56,549 nucleotides of DNA from Planctomycetota bacterium (lineage in GTDB: Bacteria > Planctomycetota > Phycisphaerae > UBA1845): NCBI GenBank assembly GCA_029558835.1, contig JAKQDH010000107.1, positions 1 through 56,549 of the forward strand, in the 5' to 3' direction. Shown here piece by piece: positions 35,848 through 46,122 of this stretch (position 1 is its first letter; each line of letters opens with the position of its first letter). The position numbers and the translations under genes were made by a program. Below the pieces are notes generated by a model that was not told the origin of the DNA, did no database searches, and worked only from the letters and a program-made list of their open reading frames with translations.

Positions 35848-36438
35848 AGCTGGTTCATCCCCTACACGGGCCTGTGCGAACCGGGCCCCCGCGCAGCGGC
35901 CTATCTCGATTTCATCCACCACGCTTTCCGGGCGAAGCCCAGCCCGAACATCGAGGCTTGGACTTACCTGCCCGACGTCTTCTATGCTTGGCACCAGCAG
36001 GACCGTGGCTGGCGCTACTTCCAGCATGTCTTGAACAGCCGATCCGGCTATCCTGAGGTGTCGTTCACGGTGATCAGTCACATCGCCACCCGCATGATGG
36101 GGATGGAACCCGATGCACCCCGGCACACGATCGCCACGCTGGGGCGGTTGCCGGCGGAGGTGGCCTGGGCACAGCTGGATCACGTGCCGCTGGGCCCCCA
36201 TGACATCCAGGTTCGGCACGAGGACGGCAATCGGACGTCGACGCTGGCGAACCACGCCGGCCCGGACCTCGCGTGGGAGGCGCTCTTTACCGGCGAGCAC
36301 GCCGTCCTTCTTGTGGATGACATGCCGCAGACGGCAACCGCGAAGGCGCTGAGGGGGACGCGAGTCAGCAGCGTCACGATCCACGTCAAGACCGGGCAGC
36401 GCCGGGTCGTGAAGGTGCCTGCGGCCAATAAGGAGTGA
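35848..36438 (+). pseudogene. duplicated 3' end of an (alpha/alpha)6 glycosidase gene
   Basis: From the codons for SWFIPYTGLCEPGPRAAAYL to the stop, this segment matches the 3' third of the glycosidase gene at 52641-54263 (its bases 53607 to about 54188), close to 90 percent identical by eye. It is joined in a different frame to the beta-propeller remnant. It has no start of its own beyond an internal TTG at 36031. Confidence 0.8.
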
Positions 36439-36498
36439 CTCGAGGAGCTGCTCGAGCATTGAACAGTGACCACGAAACCAAGGTCCATCCTGCTGTTG

Positions 36499-36846
36499 AT
36501 GCGCATTCCGAGAATCGTCCTCCTTGCTGTACTCGCGGCCGCGGCGGGTTGCTCGCGCGCGCCGGTCATCACGGTCCGGAACCTGTCCTCCCAGGCGCTC
36601 AGCAATGTCGTGGTGTCAGGCTCCGGCTTCACCAACCGAATTGGAAGCATTGCGGCCGGTGGCGAGCACCGCCTCGCGGTCCGCCCCAGCGGCGATTCCA
36701 GCCTCCGGCTGGTGTTCGATGCCGGCACCCAGCACGTGGACTCCGGGAGCCAGGGCTACTTCGAGGCCGGAGGCGGCTATCGCGTGACCGCCACGGTGGA
36801 TACCAACCTGAGCGTTTCCATCGCGTCGGAGTCGCGACGGTTCTGA
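36499..36846 (+). CDS. small lipoprotein
   Basis: A 115-residue protein starting at MRIPRIVLLAVLAAAAGCS, which gives a clear lipoprotein signal peptide with Cys after AAAG. A GTG eleven codons upstream (36466) is an alternative start. The mature part is a single predicted beta-rich domain (VITVRNLSSQALSNVVVSGS, then GSIAAGGEHRLAVRP). No catalytic motif is visible and I recognise no family. It is the only intact gene among several broken ones. Confidence 0.65.
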   Translation: MRIPRIVLLAVLAAAAGCSRAPVITVRNLSSQALSNVVVSGSGFTNRIGSIAAGGEHRLAVRPSGDSSLRLVFDAGTQHVDSGSQGYFEAGGGYRVTATVDTNLSVSIASESRRF

Positions 36847-36943
36847 TCCGCGCGCTGCACATGCCCCAAGGCGACACCCGCACCCTCGACGGAAGACGGT
36901 TGCGCCCGGAATGAAAGCGGACAACACTCCGCCTGCCAACCCC

Positions 36944-38339
36944 ATGGCCCACAATTCGAGGATTCTGGACCGCAAACCCGTCGCCGTTCTTCTCGCAGTC
37001 TGGCTGGCCCGCGCGGCCATGGCCGCCGAGACCGGTGCGCCGTCGGCCCTCCCCGTCGGCTTCCCTTACTCTCCCCCGGAATGGCAGACGGCCATCTGCC
37101 TGCCGGACGACCCGCACAAGTCGCTCGTGGATCGCAGCGGCGATCTGCTCTGCCACTACGGCCAGGGCGGACGCGAGTTCGCCACGCGCGTCGGGGTCGA
37201 AGTGACCGCCCGCGACGCCTGGCGGAAGCAGGAGTTGCTCTCGCCGCGCGTACCCATCGTGCGCACGTTTCTCGCGGCGGAGGGCTGGGAGATCGTCGAG
37301 GAGGCCTTCGCCGTCAAGGATTTGCGGCAGCCCAACCAGCCGCCGGACAGCGACGCGCTGCTGGCCGACAAACTCGACTCCAGGGCCGAAGCCCGCAGCG
37401 TCCTCTCGACCCAGCCCGAGGGCCCCGCGCGCAACGGCGTGATCCTCGTCCGCGTCACCAACACCGGCACCGAATCGCGCGCGTTTCAACCCCGGTTGAT
37501 CGTGGACAGCACGCTGGAATTCACGTTCCAACCCGAGGCCCAGCGCGTGGTCGTCAATGGCCATGAGACGATCCTCTCGTCGCTCACGATGTCCGGAGTG
37601 GACGACGCAACCGATCCGCGCCGGACGATCCGGCTTGAGACGCTGACCGTCCCGGCTGGCCAAACCGCCACCTTCTTCATGCTCTACTGCGGCGGAGTAT
37701 GTCAAAGCCCTGCGTCAGCGGACCCTGGAGAACGATACCCCGCTCGACGACGGCCTGGTTCCGGCCGGCTTTCCCGATGGCGGCATCGGGGGCATCCATC
37801 TCGAATACACCAATCCGTACTGGAACCTGCTGGGGCTGCGCGCCTTCGTTCAAGCCGCTCATTGGCTGGGCAAGGCCGACGAGGCCGACGCCTTTCAGAG
37901 GGAATACGACGCCTTCATGGTCGCCTTCCGCAAGGCGGCCGAGCTTGACCTGGCCGTCGATCCGCACGGCAACCGGTACCTGCCGATCCTCATGGGCCCG
38001 GAGGGAAGACAGCAGCTCCCGCAACGTGGGCAGTGGGCCTTCCTGCACGCCGTTTACCCCGGGCAGCTCTTCGCCAGGGACGACCCGCTCGTGCAAGGCA
38101 ACCTCGCCATGCTCGAAGCCACCGAGCGGCAAGGCATGGTCACGGAGCTCAACGGAATCGCCACCCCCTTTGGGCCCTTGCACCTCCACGTGGAAGCGGA
38201 CAAAGACGGGCGGCAACTCACGGTCTCCGTCAAACCGCTGGACGCCAACTGCAAGGCGGTGGTGGTGCATCTGCCCATCGGGGGAACGAAGCCGATGCAT
38301 CCTCAACAAGGCGGCCGAATCAGCGTTCCGCTGCGGTGA
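36944..38339 (+). pseudogene. (alpha/alpha)6-type glycosidase remnant
   Basis: The start (MAHNSRILDRKPVAVLLAVW, signal peptide, then a beta-sandwich region to about 37690) runs into a frame change at GG|EYVKALRQRTLENDTPLDDG. That segment belongs to the late (alpha/alpha)6 barrel (GFPDGGIGGIHLEYTNPYWN follows). The catalytic first half of the barrel is missing. A second join near 38150 fuses EATERQGMVTEL directly to a short C-terminal beta-sandwich. Both frame and content are therefore broken. Confidence 0.7.
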
Positions 38340-38409
38340 AGGCCTCGGCGGGCCGTGCCGGGCAAAGCTGCGATCGTCGTTCCATGATCGGTCGGTTCCC
38401 AAGTTGACA

Positions 38410-38544
38410 ATGTGGCCATATAACCGTAAAAACCGCTGGCATCTGGCCGCTGCGCGTGCCTCCGGCGCTTCCCAACTGATCACCGAAGCCCTCAGCCACG
38501 GCCAAAACTACGGCGGCGTCAAAGTCGTGAACTCCTTTCTCTGA
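38410..38544 (+). pseudogene. unidentified C-terminal gene fragment
   Basis: A 44-codon open stretch ending in [20 protein letters not shown] looks like a real protein end, but I cannot assign it. The rest of 38340-38753 shows only scraps (for example a short frame near 38609) and no gene I can support. Confidence 0.3.
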
Positions 38545-38753
38545 ATCCGATGGCGCCGCTGGCCCCGGCTTTCCAGCGCAACCCGTTGTTCACTACCGTT
38601 GCACACCAGTGTTGCGCGAAACATGGGAAGCCGTCCTGTCCAACCCCGCGCCACCCCTCAGCATCGAGGACGAGGTCATCCGCCGTTTCCCGCCCCGGGT
38701 GGAAACCGGCGACTGTGAAGTCCGCAACGCGTCAATCCACGATCGATCATGCA

Positions 38754-40370
38754 ATGAAACAGATCACGACCTTGCTCAAGGTCCTGATATTCGTGCCGCT
38801 GGCCGTGGCCGCCACCGCCCCGCAATGGCAGGAGACCGAACTCACATTCAACGCCTCGCGCGATGCGGCTAATCCCTACGCGGATGTCGAAGCCTGGGCG
38901 GACTTCACGCACGAGGACGGCACGAGGATCCGGCGGCCCATGTTCTGGGATGGCGGCCGCACGTTCCGCGTGCGGTTCGCCTCGACCCAGTCTTCAGGTG
39001 CGTGGCGGTGGACGAGCTCTGACCGTGACGGCGATCCTGGCTTGAACGGAAAGTCCGGAACGCTCAGCGCCGGCCCCGCCGCGTCGGAGCCCGCCACCGT
39101 CTTCACGCGGCACGGGTTCTGGAGCATCCCACCGGGCGGGCGGAATCTGGTACATGCCGATGGCACCGCGCGCCTGCTCTGCGCCGATACCGCCTGGGCC
39201 TTGCCGTGGCGGGCCACCGTCGACCAGGCGGAGGTCTACGCGAGGGATCGCCAAGCCAAGGGCTTCAATGCCACCCTGCTCATGTCCGTGCAGCCGGACA
39301 TGGACTGCAAAGGTCCCCGCTCCCGCACGGAGGACTTGGGATTCGACATGGGCTTCGAGGATCTGCCGAAGGGCACTTTGCGCCAGTTGCGCCCCGAGTA
39401 TTTCCAGATGTTCGACCGGCTGACTGGCATCCTGGTGGCGCATGGCATCGCCCCCGTTTACCAACCGGTCTTCCACGGCTACGGCTGGAAGGGACGGCGC
39501 GCGGCCGGCAACGTCGTGAGCGCCGAGGACTACGCTCGCTATTGCCGGTATCTCGTGGCCCGCTACGGCGCCCGTCCGGCGATCTGGCTGGTAGGAGGCG
39601 ATGGGCCGGGAACCGATCCAAAGATCGTCGAGCAGTTGGATCGCGCGGGACAAACCATCGAGAAATGGGACGCCTACCGCCAGCCGACGGGAATTCACTA
39701 TGCACCGCACTCTTTGTTTCGCACGCATCAAGACAAAGCCTGGCTGGATTTCCAGTGGTGCCAGACCGGTCACAATGGCGAGCACGTGCCGGAGCGCGTG
39801 GCCGACATGTGGCGCAACACCCCACTCAAGGCGGTGGCCAACGGTGAGCCCACCTACGAGAACATCGGCAAGACCGGCCGAGGTTCGGGTTGGTGGCAAG
39901 GACACGAGGCGTGGTGCAATCTCACCGCCGGCGGGACGATGGGACTGGTTTACGGCGCCGGCAGTCTCTGGCAGTGGCGGCTGCACGCCAAAGAACCGGA
40001 TCACGCCGACTGGTGCACCGCACCCGGCGCCGGCTGGCGCGAGGCGCTCGACTTCGAAGGCTCCCGCTATCCGGGCATCGCCGCGAGGATCTTTGACGGC
40101 CTGCCCTTTGCCGACATGCAGCCCAACTGGACCTACACCTACGGCCGGCGTGGCCTGGCGGTGCCGGGCAAGCTCTTCGTGCTTTATCTGCCCGAGGGCG
40201 GCGATGTTGCCATCATCTCGCGCGACGTGCCCCGGGCGTATCGCATCTTCGATCCACGGACCGGAGAAGTAGTGAGCGAAGGCCGGCTGCCGGAGACGGT
40301 GTCCGCCCAAGCGAAAACGGGCCCGGGCAGCGAACCGCGCGTGGTGGTGTTCACGGCGACAACGCCCTGA
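38754..40370 (+). CDS. apiosidase-like DUF5060/DUF4038 glycosidase, secreted
   Basis: A 538-residue protein from [20 protein letters not shown] (signal peptide). Residues about 25-110 match DUF5060 ([20 protein letters not shown], then [19 protein letters not shown]). The DUF4038 TIM-barrel domain follows ([20 protein letters not shown], then [15 protein letters not shown] and [14 protein letters not shown]). A short C-terminal beta-sandwich ([20 protein letters not shown]) resembles the putative collagen-binding domain. Relatives include GH140 apiosidases acting on rhamnogalacturonan II side chains; the actual linkage is unknown. Confidence 0.85.
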   Translation: MKQITTLLKVLIFVPLAVAATAPQWQETELTFNASRDAANPYADVEAWADFTHEDGTRIRRPMFWDGGRTFRVRFASTQSSGAWRWTSSDRDGDPGLNGKSGTLSAGPAASEPATVFTRHGFWSIPPGGRNLVHADGTARLLCADTAWALPWRATVDQAEVYARDRQAKGFNATLLMSVQPDMDCKGPRSRTEDLGFDMGFEDLPKGTLRQLRPEYFQMFDRLTGILVAHGIAPVYQPVFHGYGWKGRRAAGNVVSAEDYARYCRYLVARYGARPAIWLVGGDGPGTDPKIVEQLDRAGQTIEKWDAYRQPTGIHYAPHSLFRTHQDKAWLDFQWCQTGHNGEHVPERVADMWRNTPLKAVANGEPTYENIGKTGRGSGWWQGHEAWCNLTAGGTMGLVYGAGSLWQWRLHAKEPDHADWCTAPGAGWREALDFEGSRYPGIAARIFDGLPFADMQPNWTYTYGRRGLAVPGKLFVLYLPEGGDVAIISRDVPRAYRIFDPRTGEVVSEGRLPETVSAQAKTGPGSEPRVVVFTATTP

Positions 40371-40416
40371 GGCCGGGTCTTGAACTCGAAATCAATCTGA
40401 AGAGCATGGTCACACG

Positions 40417-41095
40417 ATGAAATCACACCCGAGCATTCCCTCCTTACAACTGGCGGCTGCTCCCCAAGGAGGGCGGGAAGCTGCGCACGGTGGCGGACAT
40501 CGGGACGCACTGGATGGACACCGTATCGTTCATCCTCGGCGCGAAGATCACTTCGCTGCTGGCGGACTTGCAGACCTTCCACAAGACGCGGAAACGTCCG
40601 CTCGGGGAAGTGCAAACGTTCGCCAAGGCAGATGCGAAGATGACATTCGCCACCTACCGGGTTCAGACCGACGACTTCGCCAGCGTGCTCTTGCAGTTCA
40701 GCAACGGCGCGCGTGGCAATCTGGCGGTCTCGCAGGTTGCGGCGGGGCGCAAGAACTGCATCCGTGTCGAAATCTACGGATCGCAGAAGTCGGCGTGGTG
40801 GTGCTCGGAAGAGCCGGAGGTGCTCCACTTCGGCAACCGCGATGGCGCCAACGAGACGGCGGTGCGCGCCACCCCAGCCTTCGGCGATGGCGCAGCGGGC
40901 CTCATGGATTATCCGCCCGGCCACGTCGAAGGCTTTCCCGACACGTTCAAGATGAACTTCCGCGCCATCTACACGGCCATTGCCGGCGGCCCCAGCGAAC
41001 ACCTGTTTGCCAGTGTGAGCGACGGCCATCAGGAGGTCGCCGTGTGCGAAGCCATCCTGAAGAGCAGCCACAACCGCAAGTGGGTCAACGTCTGA
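40417..41095 (+). pseudogene. Gfo/Idh/MocA oxidoreductase remnant
   Basis: The C-terminal half of a Gfo/Idh/MocA dehydrogenase is clear from about 40445 (YNWRLLPKEGGKLRTVADIG, then THWMDTVSFILG and the sheet region to KSSHNRKWVNV and the stop). The ATG at 40417 is followed by only about nine codons before this part appears in a different frame, so the NAD-binding Rossmann half is missing. Confidence 0.75.
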
Positions 41096-41192
41096 TCCCT
41101 CGAATGATCGAGGCTCTCCCCGAGCGGAGCGGCGCCCGGCCAGCAGCGGTGGAATCAAACCAATCTGACTTGTACCCCACCGGAGGCACTCT

Positions 41193-41987
41193 ATGAAATA
41201 CACCTACGAACAACTGGCGAAGATGATTGACCACTCCCTCCTGCACCCAACGATGACGGATCGGGAGTTGGAGGACGGCTGCAAGCTCGCCGCACAATAC
41301 GGCGTGGCTTCCGTCTGCATCAAACCCTACGCCGTCAGACGCGCCGCCGAGATCCTCGAAGGCACCGGCGTGTTCGTCGGCGCCGTCATCGGCTTTCCGC
41401 ACGGCAACTCCTGCACCGAATCCAAGCGTTACGAAACCGAACTGGCCTGCCGCGACGGCGCCGTCGAGATCGACATGGTCATCAATCTTGGCAAGGCGCT
41501 GTCGGGCGATTGGGATTATGTGGAGCGTGACGTGCACGCGGTGTGCGAGGAAGCCCGCCAACGCGGCGCCAAGGTCAAGGTCATCTTCGAGAATGACTAC
41601 CTCACCAAAGGCGGTGCCGGCCTGGACAGCGACGGCTTCAAGAAGAAGCTCTGTCAGATCTGCGAGCGTGCTGGCGCCGATTGGGTGAAGACCTCCAGCG
41701 GCTACGGCTTCGTGAAACAGGCCGATGGCCGTTACGGCTACCAGGGCGCGACCGAGCACGATCTCGCCCTCATGCGCGCCAGCGTCTCCGCGAAGGTCCA
41801 GGTGAAGGCGGCCGGCGGGGTGCGCGATCTCGACGGCCTGATCAGGGTCCGCGACCTCGGGGCAACCCGCTGCGGCGCCACCGCCACCGCCGCGATGCTC
41901 GATGAATACCGGCGCCGCGAAAAAGCCGAGCGGGCGGGCAGTGCCGTAGAGAGCCAATCTTCGGCCCTCGGCGCAGGTGGCTATTGA
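41193..41987 (+). CDS. deoC: deoxyribose-phosphate aldolase
   Basis: A 264-residue DeoC. The N-terminal MIDHSLLHPTMTD, the VGAVIGFPHGNSCTESKRYE block, EIDMVINLG, the Schiff-base lysine in DWVKTSSGYG, and VKAAGGVRDLDG are all characteristic. It cleaves 2-deoxyribose-5-phosphate to glyceraldehyde-3-phosphate and acetaldehyde in the cytoplasm. A strong GGAGG lies six bases before the ATG. The GH140-type gene follows after 12 bases, so the two may be co-transcribed. The family also contains relatives used in rhamnose or fucose breakdown, which would fit this locus, but the motifs here are standard DeoC. The last ~20 residues are an extra tail. Confidence 0.93.
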   Translation: MKYTYEQLAKMIDHSLLHPTMTDRELEDGCKLAAQYGVASVCIKPYAVRRAAEILEGTGVFVGAVIGFPHGNSCTESKRYETELACRDGAVEIDMVINLGKALSGDWDYVERDVHAVCEEARQRGAKVKVIFENDYLTKGGAGLDSDGFKKKLCQICERAGADWVKTSSGYGFVKQADGRYGYQGATEHDLALMRASVSAKVQVKAAGGVRDLDGLIRVRDLGATRCGATATAAMLDEYRRREKAERAGSAVESQSSALGAGGY

Positions 41988-41999
41988 ACCAACGCCATC

Positions 42000-43424
42000 A
42001 TGAACGCGAAACTGGAACCAACAGCCAACGTCTCTGGGCAAGCCGCTGCGCTTGCCCTCAGCCTGATCGTCGCCCTCCCGGCAACCGCCGGGGATAAGGA
42101 ACTGCCTCGATTGCGAGTCAGTGAAAACCACCGTTTCCTCGTGACCGCCGATGGCCGGCCCTTCTTCTGGCTGGGTGATACGGCCTGGGAGCTGTTCCAC
42201 CGGCTCAACCGCGAGGAGGCGACCCGCTACCTCCAAGACCGCGTCAGCAAGGGCTTCACCGTCATCCAGGCGGTCGCCCTGGCAGAACTCGACGGATTGA
42301 ACACGCCCAACGCCTACGGCCATCGGCCGCTCGTGAACAACGATCCAACGAAGCCCGACGTCAAGGACGGGCCGGCCGACGATTACTGGGACCACGTGGA
42401 TTTCATCGTGCGCCGCGCCAATGAACTCGGCCTGCGCATCGGTTTCCTCCCGACGTGGGGGGACAAGTGGCACAAGAAAGGCGGCAAAGGCCCGCTCGTC
42501 TTCAATCCCGACAACGCTCACCCCTACGGTAAGTGGCTGGGCCAACGGTATCGTGAAGCCGGCCTGGTCTGGATCCTGGGTGGCGACAAGTTCGTCGGCA
42601 ACGACGAGGAGCGCCGCACGCTCGAGGCGATGGCCAAGGGGTTGAAAGAGGGCGACGGTGGGGCGCACCTGATCACGTTCCATCCCACCGGCCAATACAG
42701 CTCGGCCATCTGGTTCCACAACGCGCCCTGGCTCGACTTCAACATGCTGCAGACAGGGCATACGCGGGACCGGGACAACCACACCTCCGTCCTCGCCGAA
42801 TACGGACGCACACCCGTCAAACCGGTCCTGGACGGAGAACCCGGCTACGAGAACATCCCGCACGCGTTCACCGTGGCCAACGGCCGGCTCGAAGCCATCC
42901 ATGCGCGGCGGTTCTGTTACTGGGCGCTGTTCAGCGGCGCGTTCGGCCACACCTACGGTTGCAATGAGGTCTGGCAGATGTGGGCGCCCGGACGCGAGCC
43001 GCTGATCGGGGCCGACCGACCCTGGCACGAAGCGCTCAACCTTCCCGGCGCTGGCCAGATGCGCCACGCCCGCGCCCTCATCGAGTCGGGCACTTGCTTC
43101 GACCGCATGCCCGATCCCTCGCTGGTCGCGCCGCCGAATTCCACCGGACCCGATTATGTGGCCGCCTGTCGTGCACCAGACGCTCGGTATGCCCTGATCT
43201 ACTTCCCTTCCGGCAAGCCGGCGATCATCCGGACCTTTCTGCTCAAGGGCCCGAGGCTGGCCGCGCAGTGGTTCGATCCGCGCACCGGCGAACGCCGCGA
43301 CGGGCCCACCGTCGAGATCGCGCCGTGGAAGACCACCGGGTTCAAACCGCCAGTCGCGGACCAGGATTGGGTCCTGGTGCTGGGCAGCGCGATCGAGATC
43401 GACCCGAGGCCACACCAGCGCTAA
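42000..43424 (+). CDS. GH140-type (DUF4038) apiosidase-like glycosidase, secreted
   Basis: A 474-residue protein with a signal peptide (SGQAAALALSLIVALPATAG). The sequence RFLVTADGRPFFWLGDTAWE, then RLNREEATRYLQDRVSKGFT, WILGGDKFVG, TFHPTGQYSS and LDGEPGYENIP matches DUF4038/GH140 throughout, ending with the usual beta-sandwich (YALIYFPSGKPAIIR, then WFDPRTGE). GH140 members release apiose from plant rhamnogalacturonan II. Length is as expected for the family. It sits 12 bases after deoC. Confidence 0.9.
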   Translation: MNAKLEPTANVSGQAAALALSLIVALPATAGDKELPRLRVSENHRFLVTADGRPFFWLGDTAWELFHRLNREEATRYLQDRVSKGFTVIQAVALAELDGLNTPNAYGHRPLVNNDPTKPDVKDGPADDYWDHVDFIVRRANELGLRIGFLPTWGDKWHKKGGKGPLVFNPDNAHPYGKWLGQRYREAGLVWILGGDKFVGNDEERRTLEAMAKGLKEGDGGAHLITFHPTGQYSSAIWFHNAPWLDFNMLQTGHTRDRDNHTSVLAEYGRTPVKPVLDGEPGYENIPHAFTVANGRLEAIHARRFCYWALFSGAFGHTYGCNEVWQMWAPGREPLIGADRPWHEALNLPGAGQMRHARALIESGTCFDRMPDPSLVAPPNSTGPDYVAACRAPDARYALIYFPSGKPAIIRTFLLKGPRLAAQWFDPRTGERRDGPTVEIAPWKTTGFKPPVADQDWVLVLGSAIEIDPRPHQR

Positions 43425-43448
43425 CGAGCGCTGTAAACTGAGACGTCG

Positions 43449-44123
43449 TTGAGCACGCACGGCTTCGCGGCCGTCCTTCCCCGGTTGCTCCAGAACACGG
43501 ACACGATCCAGGCCTTGATGGTCACCTGCAACTTCGCCGCCTGGGACTCCGGTGGTTGGACCGAAGCGCTGCCCGACATCCGGCGTCTGAGGAAAGACGG
43601 CGTGGGCATCGTGGCGATGAAACCGCTCATGGGGGGCATGGGCGAGACCCCGGCGGGACGCAGCGCGCTGGCCGAGGCACTGAAGACGCCGGCAGGACGG
43701 ACGCGAGTCATGAGCGCCGCCCTGCGCTGGGTGCTTCAAAACGCACTGGTCGACACGGTTCCGTTGCTGATCAAAAACCAGGAGGAACTGGCAGCCAGCA
43801 CGACGGCGGCCGCGGGCGGCCTGACCGACGCGGACATGAGATTGCTCGCCGCAGCAGTCCGCGAAGCCAGTCCGCGGCTTTGCCGACTCTGCCCGACTTG
43901 CAGCGCCGGCTGCCGGTCAGGACTCCCCATTCCCGAGATCATGCGGGCGTTGATGTATGCCGAGGGTTACGGAAACCTACCGAGAGCCAAGAGAGCCTAT
44001 GCCGACTTGGTCGGCGGGGCCCCCGTCGCGAAGTGCGAATCCTGCCCCGGATGCACCGCGGATTGCCCCAACCAGGTCAGGGTGCACGACCGCATGCTGT
44101 CCGCCCGGACGCACCTGGCCTGA
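43449..44123 (+). pseudogene. aldo/keto reductase remnant (C-terminal half)
   Basis: The sequence begins in mid-protein and contains the late aldo/keto reductase core (VGIVAMKPLMGGMG, then LRWVLQNALVDTVPLLIKN) and the C-terminal iron-sulfur extension with CRLCPTCSAGC and CESCPGCTADCPN. The catalytic N-terminal half (Tyr, Lys, His) is missing. It directly follows the GH140-type gene. Confidence 0.75.
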
Positions 44124-44167
44124 AAGCCGTCTGACGGCCGATTGGGCCGGCACCGCCACCCCCCGCT

Positions 44168-44256
44168 AGAGTCCTCGACTTGTGAAAGTCGTTGCGATTG
44201 GGTCAAGTTTGGGGCTCTGTTGTTCCCGGCCTCCCCTTCCTCCGTCGAGGACTCTG
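44168..44256. repeat. 12-bp perfect inverted repeat with 65-base loop
   Basis: AGAGTCCTCGAC (44168-44179) and GTCGAGGACTCT (44245-44256) are perfect reverse complements. They lie in a stretch (44124-44593) with no gene I can support. Such spacing suits a small structured RNA or the ends of a tiny mobile element. Confidence 0.5.
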
Positions 44257-44593
44257 ATGAGCGAGGCGCGGAGGCAGGGGGCCCCGCTGCCCCACGGTTT
44301 TTGGGACTGCATGTTTCATCGGTCTGAGGCGCGCCTCGCTAGCGGAAAAGGAAGCCCACGCGCCACGGTTGCTGGATCAGATGGAGCGTCCCGCCACTGG
44401 CCCTTCCAGGCAGCAGGTGATGCCGACCGGACCACCCTCCTGGCCCAAGGGCGACACATTACCGGATGTTACCGCGCCTTCTCCGACTTCGCGCAGATGT
44501 CCTCGTTGGACTCGCCAGCGCCGGTTTCACCGAATGCCTCCGGCGCCTGCCCGCTTCCGGTGCCAGGACAGACCAGGGTGCTTTCAAACGCCT

Positions 44594-44680
44594 ATGAAAG
44601 CGAGTTGTTGTTGCTGGACCAAGTGGCTTGTCCTCTCGCTGGGCGCCTGTTTCCACCAGGCCAACGCCCACCGGGCAAGC
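44594..44680 (+). pseudogene. orphan signal-peptide fragment
   Basis: MKASCCCWTKWLVLSLGACF followed by HQANAH looks like an exported protein's start, but it runs straight into the antisense of the ThuA remnant. It would be the 5' stub of a gene whose body was deleted. Confidence 0.3.
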
Positions 44681-44681
44681 C

Positions 44682-45098
44682 TCAACTCGTCAACCCGTTC
44701 TTCGCGATGGACACAGCCTTGCGGAGTTGGTCATTGCCCCCATTGCGATGGTAATGCCCGCCGGTCAGGCCAGAACCGCGCCCGCCGTCTTCGCGTTCAA
44801 AGGCCCACCCGACATGCTGCGGGTCACCGCGCGCGACCATCGCCCGTACCGCTGGATTCCCCGTGAACGGTCCGTCTTCGACGTTCATGGTGCTTGCCGG
44901 CGGAACGGCGCTGAGAATGGGCGTCACGGCCTTCATGCCCCCGCGAAAGCGCCGGTTGAAGCACCATTCGTCCGCAGCAGGCAGCCCGCGCGGTGCTCGT
45001 GCTCGCCAGGGCCATGGCTGGGCGCACCTGCAATGAATACGATCTTCCTGTCCGCAGCGGAAACGCTGACGGTCGGCACGGTGAGGAGAAACCAGGCG
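44682..45098 (-). pseudogene. ThuA-like (trehalose-utilisation family) remnant
   Basis: On the minus strand KIVFIAGAPSHGPGEHEHRA is the typical ThuA start. It is followed after a frame change near 44950 by KAVTPILSAVPPASTMNVED, RGDPQHVGWAFEREDGGRG and LTGGHYHRNGG, the typical C-terminal part. The middle is deleted, and the signal peptide lacks its own start codon at the junction with the next remnant. Confidence 0.65.
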
Positions 45099-45920
45099 AT
45101 GACGCTCCTCCCCTTCTCGTTTTCCGAAGCGCTGCCCGCGGACGGCGTGACCGGAACGACCGCGGAGCGACCGGCCCGGTTCGACCGCGATCTCGCGAAA
45201 GGCGGCCATCCCGAACCCTTGCTGCGGGGCGCCAGCCGCACCGAATACCTGCGTGACCTCGTGCGCGCCACGCTGCTCAAGGAAGTCGTGCGCCGGCATC
45301 GGATTCGCCCCGGCGCCGGACTGGAGGATGTGGCCCACTGGTTCTTTTCCAATACGGCCAAGAAATTCTCGTTCCGCACCCTGGCAGCAGTGGCGCGGGT
45401 CACGAGTCCCACGACCGCGGAGAAATCCACGCGTCTGTTGAGCGAGGCCTTTCTTCTGTTCACGCTGAACCGGTTCACGTTCAAGGCCCCCGAACGCGCC
45501 ACGGCCAACAAGAAAGCCTACGTGGTGGATCCGGCGCTCGCCGTTTGCCTGGGAACCCGTCCGGGCCAGGACTTGCGCCGACTGGCCGAAAACGTCGTCG
45601 CGCTCGCCCTGTGGCGCCGCCAATGGGCGGGCGAAATCGAGGTGGCTTTCTGGATGAACACCGCGCACGAGGAGGTGGACTTTGTCGTCCGGGAACGCGG
45701 GCGCGTGGCCCGCTTGATCCAGGTCTGCTGGGACCTTTCCGACCCGCGCACCCCCGCCCGCGAGTTCCGGGCGCCGGTCAAAGCCGCCGCCGGCCTTCGC
45801 TGTGACGCCCCCTGGTGCCTGACGCGCGGCGCCGGTGGAGACGAGGATTTCACTTGGCAGGAGCGGACCCACCGCAGCCGCGTCGTCGCCATCGACGAGT
45901 GGGCGGCCCAAGGTGGCTGA
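45099..45920 (+). pseudogene. DUF4143 / AAA-ATPase remnant
   Basis: From MTLLPFSFSEALPADGV the sequence matches the second part of the AAA_14-DUF4143 ATPases (LPFSF is the end of the ATPase half; then LLRGASRTEYLRDLV, TPTTAEKSTRLLSEAFLLFT-like DUF4143 core, KKAYVVDPALAV, and the nuclease-like EVDFVV). The P-loop N-terminal half is absent, so the ATPase is inactive. The frame remains open further upstream but not as homologous protein. Confidence 0.65.
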
Positions 45921-46122
45921 GAGAGCTTTCCAGTCCAATCTCTGCCGTCAATCCAGCCGGGGCCGGGGACGCCGGCCTGCACCCGCTGCATTCTGAGGTG
46001 GCGTAGTAAGGTCTTGCCTTACTCCACTCGCGCGCGTGCGTTGTCCAGACTGCCCAGGTAACTCTGGGCGCGGCTCGCCGACGGCATTGCCGGCGGCCCT
46101 TGCGCGCATTAGCCTGACTGCC

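Noticed and set aside
38606..38753. Short frame around [14 protein letters not shown]
   Set aside because: It looks slightly protein-like but overlaps no family I can name, lacks a ribosome site and is cut by the start of the next gene.
41085..43739. 884-codon antisense frame opposite deoC and the GH140-type gene
   Set aside because: It covers two well-supported genes and has the low-complexity composition of an antisense shadow.
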